64,000 nt of DNA, taken from assembly GCF_025362475.1 (NCBI RefSeq), contig NZ_JANYGH010000046.1, forward strand, positions 1 through 64,000. Reading direction: 5' to 3'. Of this stretch, positions 26,940 to 36,486 are shown in pieces. The stretch's first letter is position 1, and the number at the start of each line of letters is the position of its first letter. This DNA comes from Mucilaginibacter sp. GTDB lineage: Bacteria > Bacteroidota > Bacteroidia > Sphingobacteriales > Sphingobacteriaceae. The notes below the pieces were generated by a model that searched no databases, was not told the DNA's origin, and was given only the letters and a program-made list of their open reading frames with translations. A program made the position numbers and the translations under genes.

Positions 26940-27920
26940 ATGAGCACAACACGAGGACCTATTTCGCAGTTTATTGAAAAAAACTACCTGCATTTTAACT
27001 CGGCCGCATTAATGGATGCTGCCAAGGGATATGAGACCCACCTTGATGAAGGCGGTAAAATGATGGTTACCCTGGCAGGTGCCATGAGCACTGCTGAGCT
27101 GGGAATTTCACTGGCCGAGATGATCCGCCAGGATAAAATTTCCATAATTTCATGCACCGGGGCCAATCTTGAAGAGGATATCATGAACCTGGTAGCGCAT
27201 TCGCACTACAAAAGAGTGCCCAACTACCGCGACCTTAGTCCGCAGGAAGAGTGGGATCTGTTGGAGAACCACTACAACCGTGTTACCGATACCTGTATCC
27301 CCGAGGAAGAAGCTTTCCGCAGGCTGCAGAAGCACATCCACAAAATATGGAAAGATGCCGATAATAGCGGCGAGCGTTACTTTCCGCATGAGTACATGTA
27401 CAAGATATTATTAAGCGGCGAGCTGGAGCAGTACTATGAAATTGATCCGAAAAATTCATGGATGCTGGCTGCTGCCGAAAAAAACCTGCCTATAGTTGTG
27501 CCGGGATGGGAAGATAGCACCATGGGTAACATATTTGCCTCATACCTTATTAAAGGTGAACTGAAAGCATCAACCATGAAAAGTGGTATTGAGTACATGG
27601 TATGGCTTGCAGACTGGTATACCAAAAACTCATCGGGTAAGGGCATCGGCTTTTTTCAGATAGGTGGTGGTATTGCCGGCGACTTTCCAATATGTGTTGT
27701 ACCTATGCTTTACCAGGATATGGAAATGCATGATGTGCCATTCTGGACTTACTTTTGCCAGATCTCGGATTCAACTACATCATATGGTTCATACTCGGGC
27801 GCTGTGCCAAATGAGAAGATAACCTGGGGTAAGCTGGATATACATACACCAAAGTTTATAGTTGAAAGTGATGCTACTATTGTAGCACCGCTCATATTTG
27901 CCTGGATACTAAAACAATAA
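26940..27920 (+). CDS. Deoxyhypusine-synthase-family protein
   Basis: Cytoplasmic enzyme of 326 aa with the NAD-binding DHS fold: MVTLAGAMSTAELGISLAEM, SIISCTGANLEEDIMN, PIVVPGWEDSTMGNIFASY, FFQIGGGIAGDFPICVVPM, SYGSYSGAVPNEKITWGKL. The last contains the catalytic Lys298 in the conserved WGK context of eukaryotic DHS. Eukaryotic DHS moves an aminobutyl group from spermidine to eIF5A. Bacteria have no eIF5A, and bacterial homologues are thought to act in polyamine metabolism (homospermidine-synthase-like). The catalytic residues are kept, so it is probably an active NAD-dependent aminobutyl transferase with a different acceptor. It is monocistronic. Confidence 0.9.
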   Translation: MSTTRGPISQFIEKNYLHFNSAALMDAAKGYETHLDEGGKMMVTLAGAMSTAELGISLAEMIRQDKISIISCTGANLEEDIMNLVAHSHYKRVPNYRDLSPQEEWDLLENHYNRVTDTCIPEEEAFRRLQKHIHKIWKDADNSGERYFPHEYMYKILLSGELEQYYEIDPKNSWMLAAAEKNLPIVVPGWEDSTMGNIFASYLIKGELKASTMKSGIEYMVWLADWYTKNSSGKGIGFFQIGGGIAGDFPICVVPMLYQDMEMHDVPFWTYFCQISDSTTSYGSYSGAVPNEKITWGKLDIHTPKFIVESDATIVAPLIFAWILKQ

Positions 27921-27937
27921 TTATTTTTTGAATATAC

Positions 27938-28010
27938 CGCAAGTGAATAAACAACCTGTTTTTTTCATTTGCGGGCAAAAAGCTCTCTGATTACGTTTAA
28001 AGGGCTTTTT
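27938..28010 (+). terminator. Two hairpins ending the DHS-like transcript
   Basis: Arms ccgcaagtgaa / ttcatttgcgg (27938-27974) are followed by aaaaagctct / agggcttttt (27977-28010). The second, with a T-rich tail, is the better intrinsic terminator. Confidence 0.7.
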
Positions 28011-28080
28011 GTATTTATTTAGAACGATTATAAATTAAAGGTTACTGTCATTTATGTGTCAGCGATACTGTAATAAATTT

Positions 28081-28088
28081 TACTTTTG
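28081..28088 (+). promoter_or_regulatory. Candidate -7 promoter box of the alternative complex III operon
   Basis: tacttttg (TAnnTTTG) lies 83 bp upstream of actA in the gap after the DHS-like terminator. I find no good -33 element, so this is tentative. Confidence 0.45.
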
Positions 28089-28171
28089 TGCCTGTAATAT
28101 TCAGATGGTGCATACATCGTTACAGCGGAATAAAACATTAATATAAAAATTATTTAGCATAAATACACTCT

Positions 28172-29455
28172 ATGAGAAGTTTCTCATTCATTTTTAAACA
28201 ATTCTCAAGGTCGGTTTTACTGATTGTTGGGTTTGCTTTTTTAGGTCTTTCTGCTGCTTACGCACAAACTGACGCTGCTAAAGGCGAAACCATTTTTAAA
28301 TCCAAATGTACTGCATGTCACAAGATCGATCAGATAATGACCGGTCCCGCGCTTGGCCCGCAGCTTACCGAAGAAACAGATGATAAATATCTTATCAAGT
28401 GGATTCAAAACAATCAGGCTTTAATTGCCGCCAAAAACCCAAAAGCGCTTGCCATCTTCAACAAGTTTGAGCAAAAAGCGATGACCACCTTTACGGATCT
28501 TTCTGATGCCGACGTAAGTAACGTTATTACTTACATACGTGCCGATTGGAAAACCATCCAGGATGCAAAAAACAACCCGGCCAACAATGCTGGTGCTGTG
28601 AAAGCAGAAGAAGGCCCAAGTGGCCTGGTAATCTGGGGTTTAGTTGGCGTTATTGTTATCGCGTTTATCGTAATACTTGTTTTAAACAAGGTTGTTGGAA
28701 CATTAGAGCGTTTGCTGCTAAAAAACAAAGATCTTGTAATTGAAGAAGAAGCAATTGCGGTTGACGAACACGGTGTTGCTGTTGATAAGAACGTTTTACT
28801 TAAAAAGATCCTTAAAAACAAAAAGCTGGTATTCTTTATCCTTTTATGCGGTACCATAGCAATGGGCAGCTGGGGATGGGTTTCACTGTGGAACACCAAT
28901 GTGCACACAGGTTACCAACCGGTACAGCCAATTAAATACTCCCATGAGTTACACGCAGGTACTATGAAAATAGATTGCCAGTACTGTCACTCAGGTGCAT
29001 ACAAATCAAAAAATGCGTCTATCCCATCATTAAACGTATGTATGAACTGCCACAAGGTTGTTAAAACCGAATCGCCGGAGATACATAAAATATATGATGC
29101 TTTGGGTTACGATCCAAAGACACAGAAATATGATAGCACTGCAGCTAAGCCTATTCAATGGGTGAGGATTCACAACCTGCCAGATTTGGCTTACTTTAAC
29201 CACTCACAGCACGTGAAAGTGGGCGGTATCAAATGCCAGACTTGTCATGGTCCTATTCAAACAATGAAAGAGGTTTACCAATACTCGCCACTTACTATGA
29301 AATGGTGTATACAGTGCCATAAACGTACCGAAGTTAACGGTAAAGGAAACGCTTATTACGACAGCATACTTGCAGCGCATGACAAGATTAAAAAAGGTGA
29401 AAAAGTTACTGCCGCAGTTTTAGGTGGTATCGAGTGCGGTAAGTGTCATTATTAA
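28172..29455 (+). CDS. actA: Alternative complex III subunit ActA, fused to a cytochrome c domain
   Basis: Multiheme cytochrome c subunit of the quinol:electron-acceptor oxidoreductase. It is 427 aa: a signal peptide (1-32, ending AAYAQ), a monoheme cytochrome c domain (CTACH, residues 47-51) with the later Met, a membrane helix (about 150-172, LVIWGLVGVIVIAFIVILVL), a second membrane segment (about 210-232), then the pentaheme ActA domain with CQYCH, CMNCH, CQTCH, CIQCH and CGKCH. That gives six heme sites instead of five. The C-terminus ends right at the last heme motif. It is the first gene of actABCDEF. The extra N-terminal cytochrome may pass electrons towards the oxidase, which is an inference. 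Confidence 0.95.
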   Translation: MRSFSFIFKQFSRSVLLIVGFAFLGLSAAYAQTDAAKGETIFKSKCTACHKIDQIMTGPALGPQLTEETDDKYLIKWIQNNQALIAAKNPKALAIFNKFEQKAMTTFTDLSDADVSNVITYIRADWKTIQDAKNNPANNAGAVKAEEGPSGLVIWGLVGVIVIAFIVILVLNKVVGTLERLLLKNKDLVIEEEAIAVDEHGVAVDKNVLLKKILKNKKLVFFILLCGTIAMGSWGWVSLWNTNVHTGYQPVQPIKYSHELHAGTMKIDCQYCHSGAYKSKNASIPSLNVCMNCHKVVKTESPEIHKIYDALGYDPKTQKYDSTAAKPIQWVRIHNLPDLAYFNHSQHVKVGGIKCQTCHGPIQTMKEVYQYSPLTMKWCIQCHKRTEVNGKGNAYYDSILAAHDKIKKGEKVTAAVLGGIECGKCHY

Positions 29456-29492
29456 TAAATAAGAATTTAGCATTACAGTTTATATAGCTTAA

Positions 29493-32400
29493 ATGGACAG
29501 CAATAAAAAATACTGGAAAGGTTTAGAAGAACTAAACAAAACACCAGAATTTGTTGAGAAAAATAAAAACGAGTTTGCAGAGCCAATCCCGATTGAGGAA
29601 GTGCTGAGCGGATCTGGTTTATCGGCTAAAACTCCCCGCCGCGACTTTTTAAAGGCGCTTGGCTTTGGTGTTGGTGCTGTTACACTGGCTGCTTGTCAAA
29701 AAGTGCCTGTACATAAATCAATCCCTTACCTTATAAAACCTGAGGAAGTTACACCTGGTGTAGCTAACTACTATTCTTCAACTTACGAAGGACAGGCTAT
29801 TTTGGTAAAAACACGTGAAGGTCGCCCTATTAAAGTTGAAGGTAACCCGAATGATGTATTTGCAAAAGGTGGTTTAAGTGCACAAGCACAGGCTTCGGTA
29901 TTAGACCTGTATGATGTAAACCGCACAAAAGATCCTAAAATTGACGGCAGCGATGCCGCCTGGCCAGAAGTTGACGCGTTTGTTTTAAGAGAACTTGCGG
30001 CTATTGCAGCAGGTGGTAAAGGCATCCGTATAGTTACTTCAACTATCCACAGCCCATCTACTTTAGCGGTTATTGCTGATTTTGTTGCAAAATATCCAAC
30101 CGCTAAACATATCAATTACGATGCGGTATCATATACAGGTATTATCCAGGCTAATCAAAACAGCTTTGGTAAAGCCGCATTGCCACATTACAATTTTGAT
30201 AAAGCAGAAGTGATTGTAAGCTTCGGCGCTGATTTCCTTGGTTCATGGATCTCGCCAGAAGAATTTACCCGCCAGTACGTTTCAAACCGTAACAGCAAAT
30301 CGCTTGAAAGCAAAAAAATGTCACGCCACATTCAGTTTGAGGCAGGAATGAGCTTAACCGGTACAAATGCCGATAACCGCTATCCTATTAAACCATCTGA
30401 AGAAGGTGTTGCTTTATTAAGCTTATACAATGCTGTTGCAGGTACAAGCTTAGCCGGTTCAAAAAAACTGAGCAATAAAGCAATTGATAATGCCATCACC
30501 CTTGCCGCTAAAGAATTAGTTGCTGCAAAAGGTAAAGCATTGGTAGTTGCAGGTTCAAACGATGTAGCTACACAAACTTTAGTAAATGCCATTAACTCAT
30601 TATTGGGTAGCTATGGCAGTACTATTGATCTGGATAACCCGTCAAAACAATTTGCCGGTAACGATCAGGATTTTGTTGCATTTGTAAATGAATTAACACG
30701 TGGCGAAGTTGGCGCGGTATTATTCCTTAACGCTAACCCTGCTTACGATTACTTTAAAGCAAAAGACTTTACTGACGCACTTAAAAAAGTACGTTTAAAA
30801 ATATCATTCTCAGATCATGATGATGAAACCGCTTTACTATCAAATGTAATTGCTCCAAATCATCATTATTTAGAGTCATGGGGTGATGCCAATGCAGTAG
30901 AAGGTTATTATACTGTAGTGCAGCCAACCATTAACCCGGTTTATAACACCCGCCAGGCAGAGCAAAGCTTACTGGTATGGAGCGAAAGCCCTGTTAAAGA
31001 TTACTACACTTATGTACGTAATACCTGGGATAAAGGCTTATTAGCAAAAGGCGGTCTATCTGGTCAAAAAGGATGGGAAGAATTGTTGCAGAAAGGTATG
31101 ATCAAAACTGCTCCGCTTGCGGCAGGTACTTACACTTTTGGTCACGAGCTTAATGCTGTAGCACAAACTATATTAGATCATAGCGCCAGCCTTGTATCTG
31201 GTGATAACTTTGAATTACAGGTTTATCAGTCTGTAGCAATGGGCGATGGTAAACGTGCCAACAACCCTTGGTTACAGGAGTTGCCAGATCCGGTATCTAA
31301 AGTTACCTGGGATAACTTCGCTGCTATGTCATTATCTGACATCAAGAAGCTTGGTTACGAAGAAGGTGATGTGATCAAAATTGAAGCAAATGGTTATAGC
31401 GTTGAAGTACCTGTATTGGCTCAGCCAGGTCAGGCACAAGGCACAATATCTGTTGCTGTTGGTTATGGTCGTGTGAGTGCTGGTCCGGTAGGTAATAATG
31501 TGGGTAAAAACGCATTCCCTTTCTACAGCTTCCGCAACGGAACATTGCAAACAACTGCTGTTATTACCAAATTCGGTAAAACAGGTATTATATCGCCGCT
31601 TGCGCAAACACAAACTCACCACTCATATGAGGGTAGGAGCGTTATCCGCGAAGCTTCTTTTACAGCATACAAAAAGAACCCTGCTGCCGGTAGCGGTAAC
31701 GAGGGAGAGCATAAAGATTATAACAAAACAAGTCTTTGGGATGATCATGACCGCCCTGTTTATGACTGGGTTATGGCCATTGACCTTAACGCTTGTACCG
31801 GTTGCGGCGCATGTGTGGTAGCTTGTAGCGCTGAAAACAACATTCCTGTTGTAGGTAAGGACGAGGTTAAACGTCGTCGTGAAATGCACTGGATCCGTAT
31901 TGACCGTTACTACAGCTTTAACGATCACGGTAACAGCGAAGAAGCAGTAACCAAAGAAAAGGAAATTGCTAAGCTTACTAACTTTGATAATGTATCGGTA
32001 GTTCACCAGCCAATGCTTTGCCAACACTGTGATCACGCTCCTTGCGAAACAGTTTGCCCGGTATTAGCAACCGTTCACTCATCAGAAGGTTTAAACCAGA
32101 TGGCTTACAACCGTTGTATTGGTACACGTTATTGTGCAAATAACTGCCCATACAAAGTACGCCGCTTTAACTGGTTTAACTACTGGAACGATTCTCGTTT
32201 TGATAACTACCTGAACAACGAACATACACAACTGGTATTAAACCCTGATGTTACTACACGTTTCCGTGGGGTAATGGAAAAATGCTCTATGTGTGTTCAA
32301 CGTATCCAGGCTGGTAAGTTAAAAGCCAAGATGGAAAAACGCCCGCTTAAGGATGGTGAGATCAAGGTTGCCTGTCAGCAAACATGTTCAGCAAACGCTA

Positions 32401-32549
32401 TTGTATTTGGTAACAGGAACGATAAAAACTCTGAAGTTTACAAAGCATTACAGAGCGAAAGAACTTACTACGTACTTGAAGAACTGAATGTACAACCAGG
32501 TATCGGTTACCAGGTTAAGGTTAGGAATTTATCAGAATTAGAGGCTTAA
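29493..32549 (+). CDS. actB: Alternative complex III subunit ActB (molybdopterin-oxidoreductase-like plus Fe-S)
   Basis: Large periplasmic subunit of 1018 aa. The Tat-type leader TPRRDFLKALGFGVGAVTLA is followed by Cys (residue 68). The first two thirds resemble the MopB catalytic subunit of molybdopterin oxidoreductases, but this branch carries no Mo cofactor. The C-terminal third is a ferredoxin-like subunit with four Cys clusters: CTGCGACVVAC, CQHCDHAPCETVC, CIGTRYCANNC and CSMCVQ with CQQTC. Electrons flow through these to the heme subunits. It is the second gene of the act operon, 37 bp after actA. Confidence 0.95.
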   Translation: MDSNKKYWKGLEELNKTPEFVEKNKNEFAEPIPIEEVLSGSGLSAKTPRRDFLKALGFGVGAVTLAACQKVPVHKSIPYLIKPEEVTPGVANYYSSTYEGQAILVKTREGRPIKVEGNPNDVFAKGGLSAQAQASVLDLYDVNRTKDPKIDGSDAAWPEVDAFVLRELAAIAAGGKGIRIVTSTIHSPSTLAVIADFVAKYPTAKHINYDAVSYTGIIQANQNSFGKAALPHYNFDKAEVIVSFGADFLGSWISPEEFTRQYVSNRNSKSLESKKMSRHIQFEAGMSLTGTNADNRYPIKPSEEGVALLSLYNAVAGTSLAGSKKLSNKAIDNAITLAAKELVAAKGKALVVAGSNDVATQTLVNAINSLLGSYGSTIDLDNPSKQFAGNDQDFVAFVNELTRGEVGAVLFLNANPAYDYFKAKDFTDALKKVRLKISFSDHDDETALLSNVIAPNHHYLESWGDANAVEGYYTVVQPTINPVYNTRQAEQSLLVWSESPVKDYYTYVRNTWDKGLLAKGGLSGQKGWEELLQKGMIKTAPLAAGTYTFGHELNAVAQTILDHSASLVSGDNFELQVYQSVAMGDGKRANNPWLQELPDPVSKVTWDNFAAMSLSDIKKLGYEEGDVIKIEANGYSVEVPVLAQPGQAQGTISVAVGYGRVSAGPVGNNVGKNAFPFYSFRNGTLQTTAVITKFGKTGIISPLAQTQTHHSYEGRSVIREASFTAYKKNPAAGSGNEGEHKDYNKTSLWDDHDRPVYDWVMAIDLNACTGCGACVVACSAENNIPVVGKDEVKRRREMHWIRIDRYYSFNDHGNSEEAVTKEKEIAKLTNFDNVSVVHQPMLCQHCDHAPCETVCPVLATVHSSEGLNQMAYNRCIGTRYCANNCPYKVRRFNWFNYWNDSRFDNYLNNEHTQLVLNPDVTTRFRGVMEKCSMCVQRIQAGKLKAKMEKRPLKDGEIKVACQQTCSANAIVFGNRNDKNSEVYKALQSERTYYVLEELNVQPGIGYQVKVRNLSELEA

Positions 32550-32576
32550 AATTTTTATATACAGAGATTAAAATAT

Positions 32577-34049
32577 ATGGCATCTCATAGTGAATCAATA
32601 ATAAGGGAACCGTTAATTACGGGTACAAACATCACATACGGTCAGATTACTGACGATGTGTTACGCCCTGTAGAGAACATGCCGGGTAAAGCCTGGTGGA
32701 TCGGTTTTACGGTAGCATCATTAGGCGCCACGCTTTGGGTTGTAGCCATCAGTTATACATTTTGGTTTGGAATCGGAGCCTGGGGACTAAATAAAACAGT
32801 TGGATGGGCCTGGGACATTACCGGTTTCGTATGGTGGGTAGGTATCGGTCACGCTGGTACGCTTATCTCGGCAGTATTGCTGTTGTTCCGTCAAAACTGG
32901 CGAAACTCCATCAACCGCTCGGCCGAGGCCATGACTATCTTCGCGGTAATTTGCGCTGCTACCTATATCGGTGCTCACATGGGGCGCCCTTGGATGGCAG
33001 TTTATTCATTGCCTTTACCAAATCAATACGGCTCATTGTGGGTTAACTGGAACTCACCGCTTATCTGGGACGTATTCGCGATATCAACTTACTTCTCGGT
33101 TTCATTGGTATTCTGGTACACAGGTCTTTTGCCTGATATCGCTACCATCCGTGACCGTGCAACAGGTCTTCGCCGCCGCATCTATTCCGTATTGTCATTC
33201 GGATGGACAGGTTCAGTAAAAACCTGGCAACGTTTCGAGACCGTGTCATTAATCCTGGCAGGTATCTCAACACCACTGGTACTATCTGTACACACCATTG
33301 TATCAATGGACTTTGCAACATCATTGGAACCAGGATGGCACACCACCATCTTCCCTCCATACTTCGTTGCGGGAGCTATCTTCTCTGGTTTTGCTATGGT
33401 GCAAACGCTATTATTAGTAGCACGTAAGGTATTAGGTTTAGAAAACTACATTACCATGTTCCACATCGAATCGATGAATAAAATCATCCTTTTAACTGGT
33501 TCTATCGTAGGTGTGGCTTATTTAACCGAGCTTTTCATCGCGTTTTACTCACAGGCTGAGTATGAGCAGTACGCTTTCATGAACCGTATATCCGGACCGT
33601 ACTGGTGGGCATATTGGAGCATGATGACCTGTAACGTAATTACGCCACAGTTGTTCTGGTTCAAAAAAATCCGTACCAATATTCCATTGGCATGGACACT
33701 TTCAATCGTTGTAAACATCGGTATGTGGTTTGAGCGTTTCGTAATTATCGTAACCTCACTGCACCGTGATTATATCCCGTCAAGCTGGGCAATGTTTTAT
33801 CCAACCTGGGTTGATGTAAGTATCTTTATTGGATCAATAGGTTTATTCTTTACCATGTTCCTTTTATTTATAAGGGTGCTGCCTTCTGTGGCTATGGCCG
33901 AGGTAAAACTGATACTTAAGAGCTCAAGCGAGCAAGCTAAGAGGAAAATACTTGAAAATGGTCATGTTGAACCTGCCGAGGCTGAGTTTTACATTGGTTC
34001 ATTAGGCAAGTTTGATAGTGTTGAACAGTCTTCATACGAAAAAGTATAA
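32577..34049 (+). CDS. actC: Alternative complex III subunit ActC (NrfD/PsrC-like)
   Basis: Quinol-binding integral membrane subunit of 490 aa with about ten helices (for example WWIGFTVASLGATLWVVAIS, FVWWVGIGHAGTLISAVLLL). The NrfD/PsrC fold also includes HAGTLIS and AHMGRPWMAVY motifs and a long loop before FRIYS-type residues (GLRRRIYSVLSFGW). It oxidises menaquinol at the periplasmic side. It is 28 bp after actB and 2 bp before actD. Confidence 0.95.
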   Translation: MASHSESIIREPLITGTNITYGQITDDVLRPVENMPGKAWWIGFTVASLGATLWVVAISYTFWFGIGAWGLNKTVGWAWDITGFVWWVGIGHAGTLISAVLLLFRQNWRNSINRSAEAMTIFAVICAATYIGAHMGRPWMAVYSLPLPNQYGSLWVNWNSPLIWDVFAISTYFSVSLVFWYTGLLPDIATIRDRATGLRRRIYSVLSFGWTGSVKTWQRFETVSLILAGISTPLVLSVHTIVSMDFATSLEPGWHTTIFPPYFVAGAIFSGFAMVQTLLLVARKVLGLENYITMFHIESMNKIILLTGSIVGVAYLTELFIAFYSQAEYEQYAFMNRISGPYWWAYWSMMTCNVITPQLFWFKKIRTNIPLAWTLSIVVNIGMWFERFVIIVTSLHRDYIPSSWAMFYPTWVDVSIFIGSIGLFFTMFLLFIRVLPSVAMAEVKLILKSSSEQAKRKILENGHVEPAEAEFYIGSLGKFDSVEQSSYEKV

Positions 34050-34051
34050 AA

Positions 34052-34588
34052 ATGAGTAGCACCAAATATATATTAGGCATTTTCGATGATCCCGATGAGC
34101 TGATGCACGGGATCGATAAATTACAAAAGAATAGCGTACCTATTTATGACGTTTATTCACCTTGTCCAATTCACGGTATTGATGCTAAATTAGGTATCAA
34201 GGATTCACGTTTGGGTTATGCGGCTTTCATGTTTGGCTGTTTAGGCGGAACCATCATGTTCAGCATGGTTTACTATATGCTGGTTCATGATTGGCCTATC
34301 AACATAGGTGGAAAGAATGCTTTTGCCATACCTGACTTTGTACCGGTAACCTTTGAGTGGACTGTGTTATGGACCGCTTTTGGTATGACGTTTACTTTCT
34401 TTTTTGCTACGCACCTTTTCCCGGGCCGTGCGCCAAGGGTAATGGATCTGCGTGCCACTAATGACAAGTTTATTATTGCCATTGATGCAAAAGGTAATAC
34501 ACCACATGCGGATATCACCAATTTATTAAAAGAAGCAGGAGCTGTAGAAGTTAAGCATAACGACAGAAAATATGTTAGCTATGAATAA
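34052..34588 (+). CDS. actD: Alternative complex III subunit ActD (DUF3341)
   Basis: Two-helix membrane subunit of 178 aa with the DUF3341 signature: YILGIFDDPDELMHGIDKL at the N-terminus, VYSPCPIHGID, then two hydrophobic segments (AAFMFGCLGGTIMFSMVYYM and FEWTVLWTAFGMTFTFFFAT). It supports the quinol oxidase core. It starts 2 bp after the actC stop and its end overlaps actE. Confidence 0.95.
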   Translation: MSSTKYILGIFDDPDELMHGIDKLQKNSVPIYDVYSPCPIHGIDAKLGIKDSRLGYAAFMFGCLGGTIMFSMVYYMLVHDWPINIGGKNAFAIPDFVPVTFEWTVLWTAFGMTFTFFFATHLFPGRAPRVMDLRATNDKFIIAIDAKGNTPHADITNLLKEAGAVEVKHNDRKYVSYE

Positions 34589-35156
34589 ATTTAGAATATT
34601 AAGAACAATAGTTATCATTATCGCTGCTTCGATAGTTGTAACATCGTGCAAAGATAAAAGAAGTACGGGTTGGGAGTATGCACCTAACATGTATGAGCAC
34701 ACCGCTTACGATCCGGATCAAAAGAATCCTAACTTTAAAGACGGTAAAACAGCGCAGTTACCACCAGCTGGAACGATACCTGTAGGCTTTACAAAATTTG
34801 ACTATCCAAACACCAAGGATGGTTATGAACTGGCAAGTGTTGAGGTTAAAACAGTTTTAGCGCAAACACAGGCTAATTATAAAGATGGCAAACTTTTGTT
34901 TGAACATTTTTGCTCACCATGCCATGGTTTAGACGGACAAGGTGATGGTTTGGTGGTTCAGCACGGATATCCGCCGCCGCCATCTTATTCAAAAGGACAA
35001 TCATCACGTGGTGGTGCCATGAAAGATTTAACAGACGGTAAAATTTATCATACCATTACTTACGGTGTAAATGCTATGGGTTCTTACGCTTCACAGCTAA
35101 ACCCTGAAGAACGCTGGAAAGTGATCATGTATGTTCACCATTTACAAACTTTATAG
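34581..35156 (+). CDS. actE: Alternative complex III subunit ActE, cytochrome c lipoprotein
   Basis: Monoheme cytochrome c of 191 aa anchored as a lipoprotein: signal IVIIIAASIVVTSC with lipobox Cys23 or near, then one heme motif CSPCHGLDGQGDG and a later Met in YGVNAMGSY as probable axial ligand. I start at the ATG at 34581 (MNKFRILRT), which overlaps the end of actD by 8 bp; an ATG at 34572 would add three residues. It should accept electrons from ActA/B. Confidence 0.93.
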   Translation: MNKFRILRTIVIIIAASIVVTSCKDKRSTGWEYAPNMYEHTAYDPDQKNPNFKDGKTAQLPPAGTIPVGFTKFDYPNTKDGYELASVEVKTVLAQTQANYKDGKLLFEHFCSPCHGLDGQGDGLVVQHGYPPPPSYSKGQSSRGGAMKDLTDGKIYHTITYGVNAMGSYASQLNPEERWKVIMYVHHLQTL

Positions 35157-35167
35157 AATAAAATTGA

Positions 35168-36439
35168 ATGAGCACTCACAATAGTTTTGACGAGCAATTT
35201 GAATTTACCGGCAAGGTAAAAACATATAGCCTTGCTGCCATAGCAGTTGGGGTTATAACCATACTTGCCGGGTTTTTAACCGGAGCTGGTGAACGTACAT
35301 TTGCAAATTTATTGCTGATGGGTTACTACTTTGCCTGCGTTTGCATGGCCGGTGTATTTTTCTGCGCATTGCAGTATGTGGCCCAGGCGGGTTGGTCGGC
35401 GTCACTAATTCGTGTACCACAGGCATTTGCTAAAACACTACCATTTGCAGCTACACTACTTTTAGTAATAATTTTATGTGGGTTGTATTTTACCCATAAA
35501 ACAACTTTGGAACCAGGAGGTGAAGAAGTAGTAGCGCCTTACCTTTATAAATTATGGGCGTTAGCAGGTGTTACTACACCAGGTAACCCTCATTTTGATC
35601 CTATTATCACTGGTAAATCTGTATTCTTAAACAGGCCGTTCTTTATTACCCGCCTGATTGTATTTATGGGAAGCTATGCTATTTTCGGCTGGTTGCTTGT
35701 TAAATACTCAGAAGGTGAAGATGAATTGGGAGGTATGTTTTATTACCGTAAAAGCTTTACTATATCATGCCTTTTCCTGGTGATATTTGGTTTCACTACC
35801 CCAATATTTGCTTTTGACGCTATCATGTCATTAGAAGCACACTGGTTCTCTACCATGTTTGGCTGGTACAATTTTGCTGCCATGTGGGTTAGCTGTTTAG
35901 CCATAATCACCTTAACTATTATCTGGTTAAGAACTCAGGGGTATATGCAATGGATCTCACAGGATCACCTGCACAACCTGGGTCAGTTAATGTTTGGCTT
36001 CTCTATCTTCTGGACATATGTATGGTTTGCGCAGTTCCTGTTGATCTATTACGCCAACATACCTGAAGAAACAGTTTATTTTGTACGCAGATGGGAGCCT
36101 GAGTTTAAACCTTGGTTCTGGTTAAATATCGTGATTAACTTTTTAGCGCCTTTATTGGTGATCATGTCCCGCGATTCAAAACGTAAAACAAATATCCTTG
36201 CAATTACCTGTGGTATTTTAATTGTTGGTCACTGGCTTGATTATTTTATGATGATTATGCCGGGTACTGTACGTGCAACATCACATTGGTACACAGAGAT
36301 ATCAGTGCTTGAAATTGGTATTTTTGTAGGCTTTGTAGGGCTATTTATCTTCACTACTTTGAATGCTTTAAGCAAGTTTAAGTCGATAATTCCTAAAAAG
36401 CACCCTTTCCTTCAGGAGAGTCTACATCATCACATATAA
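35168..36439 (+). CDS. actF: Alternative complex III subunit ActF (NrfD-like)
   Basis: Second NrfD-like membrane subunit of 423 aa with about ten helices (SLAAIAVGVITILAGFLTGA, FFITRLIVFMGSYAIFGWLL, FWTYVWFAQFLLIYYANIPE). It has the family motif FDAIMSLEAHWFSTMFGWY. It pairs with ActC in the membrane. It is the last gene of the act operon; the oxidase genes follow after 47 bp. Confidence 0.95.
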   Translation: MSTHNSFDEQFEFTGKVKTYSLAAIAVGVITILAGFLTGAGERTFANLLLMGYYFACVCMAGVFFCALQYVAQAGWSASLIRVPQAFAKTLPFAATLLLVIILCGLYFTHKTTLEPGGEEVVAPYLYKLWALAGVTTPGNPHFDPIITGKSVFLNRPFFITRLIVFMGSYAIFGWLLVKYSEGEDELGGMFYYRKSFTISCLFLVIFGFTTPIFAFDAIMSLEAHWFSTMFGWYNFAAMWVSCLAIITLTIIWLRTQGYMQWISQDHLHNLGQLMFGFSIFWTYVWFAQFLLIYYANIPEETVYFVRRWEPEFKPWFWLNIVINFLAPLLVIMSRDSKRKTNILAITCGILIVGHWLDYFMMIMPGTVRATSHWYTEISVLEIGIFVGFVGLFIFTTLNALSKFKSIIPKKHPFLQESLHHHI

Positions 36440-36446
36440 TAATTGT

Positions 36447-36454
36447 TATTTTTG
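36447..36454 (+). promoter_or_regulatory. Candidate -7 box upstream of oxidase subunit II
   Basis: tatttttg fits TAnnTTTG in the 47-bp gap before the ATG at 36487, so the oxidase genes might have an additional start of transcription. No clear -33 element. Confidence 0.35.
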
Positions 36455-36486
36455 CATCAAGTACAGAATACCAAACAAACATTAAA

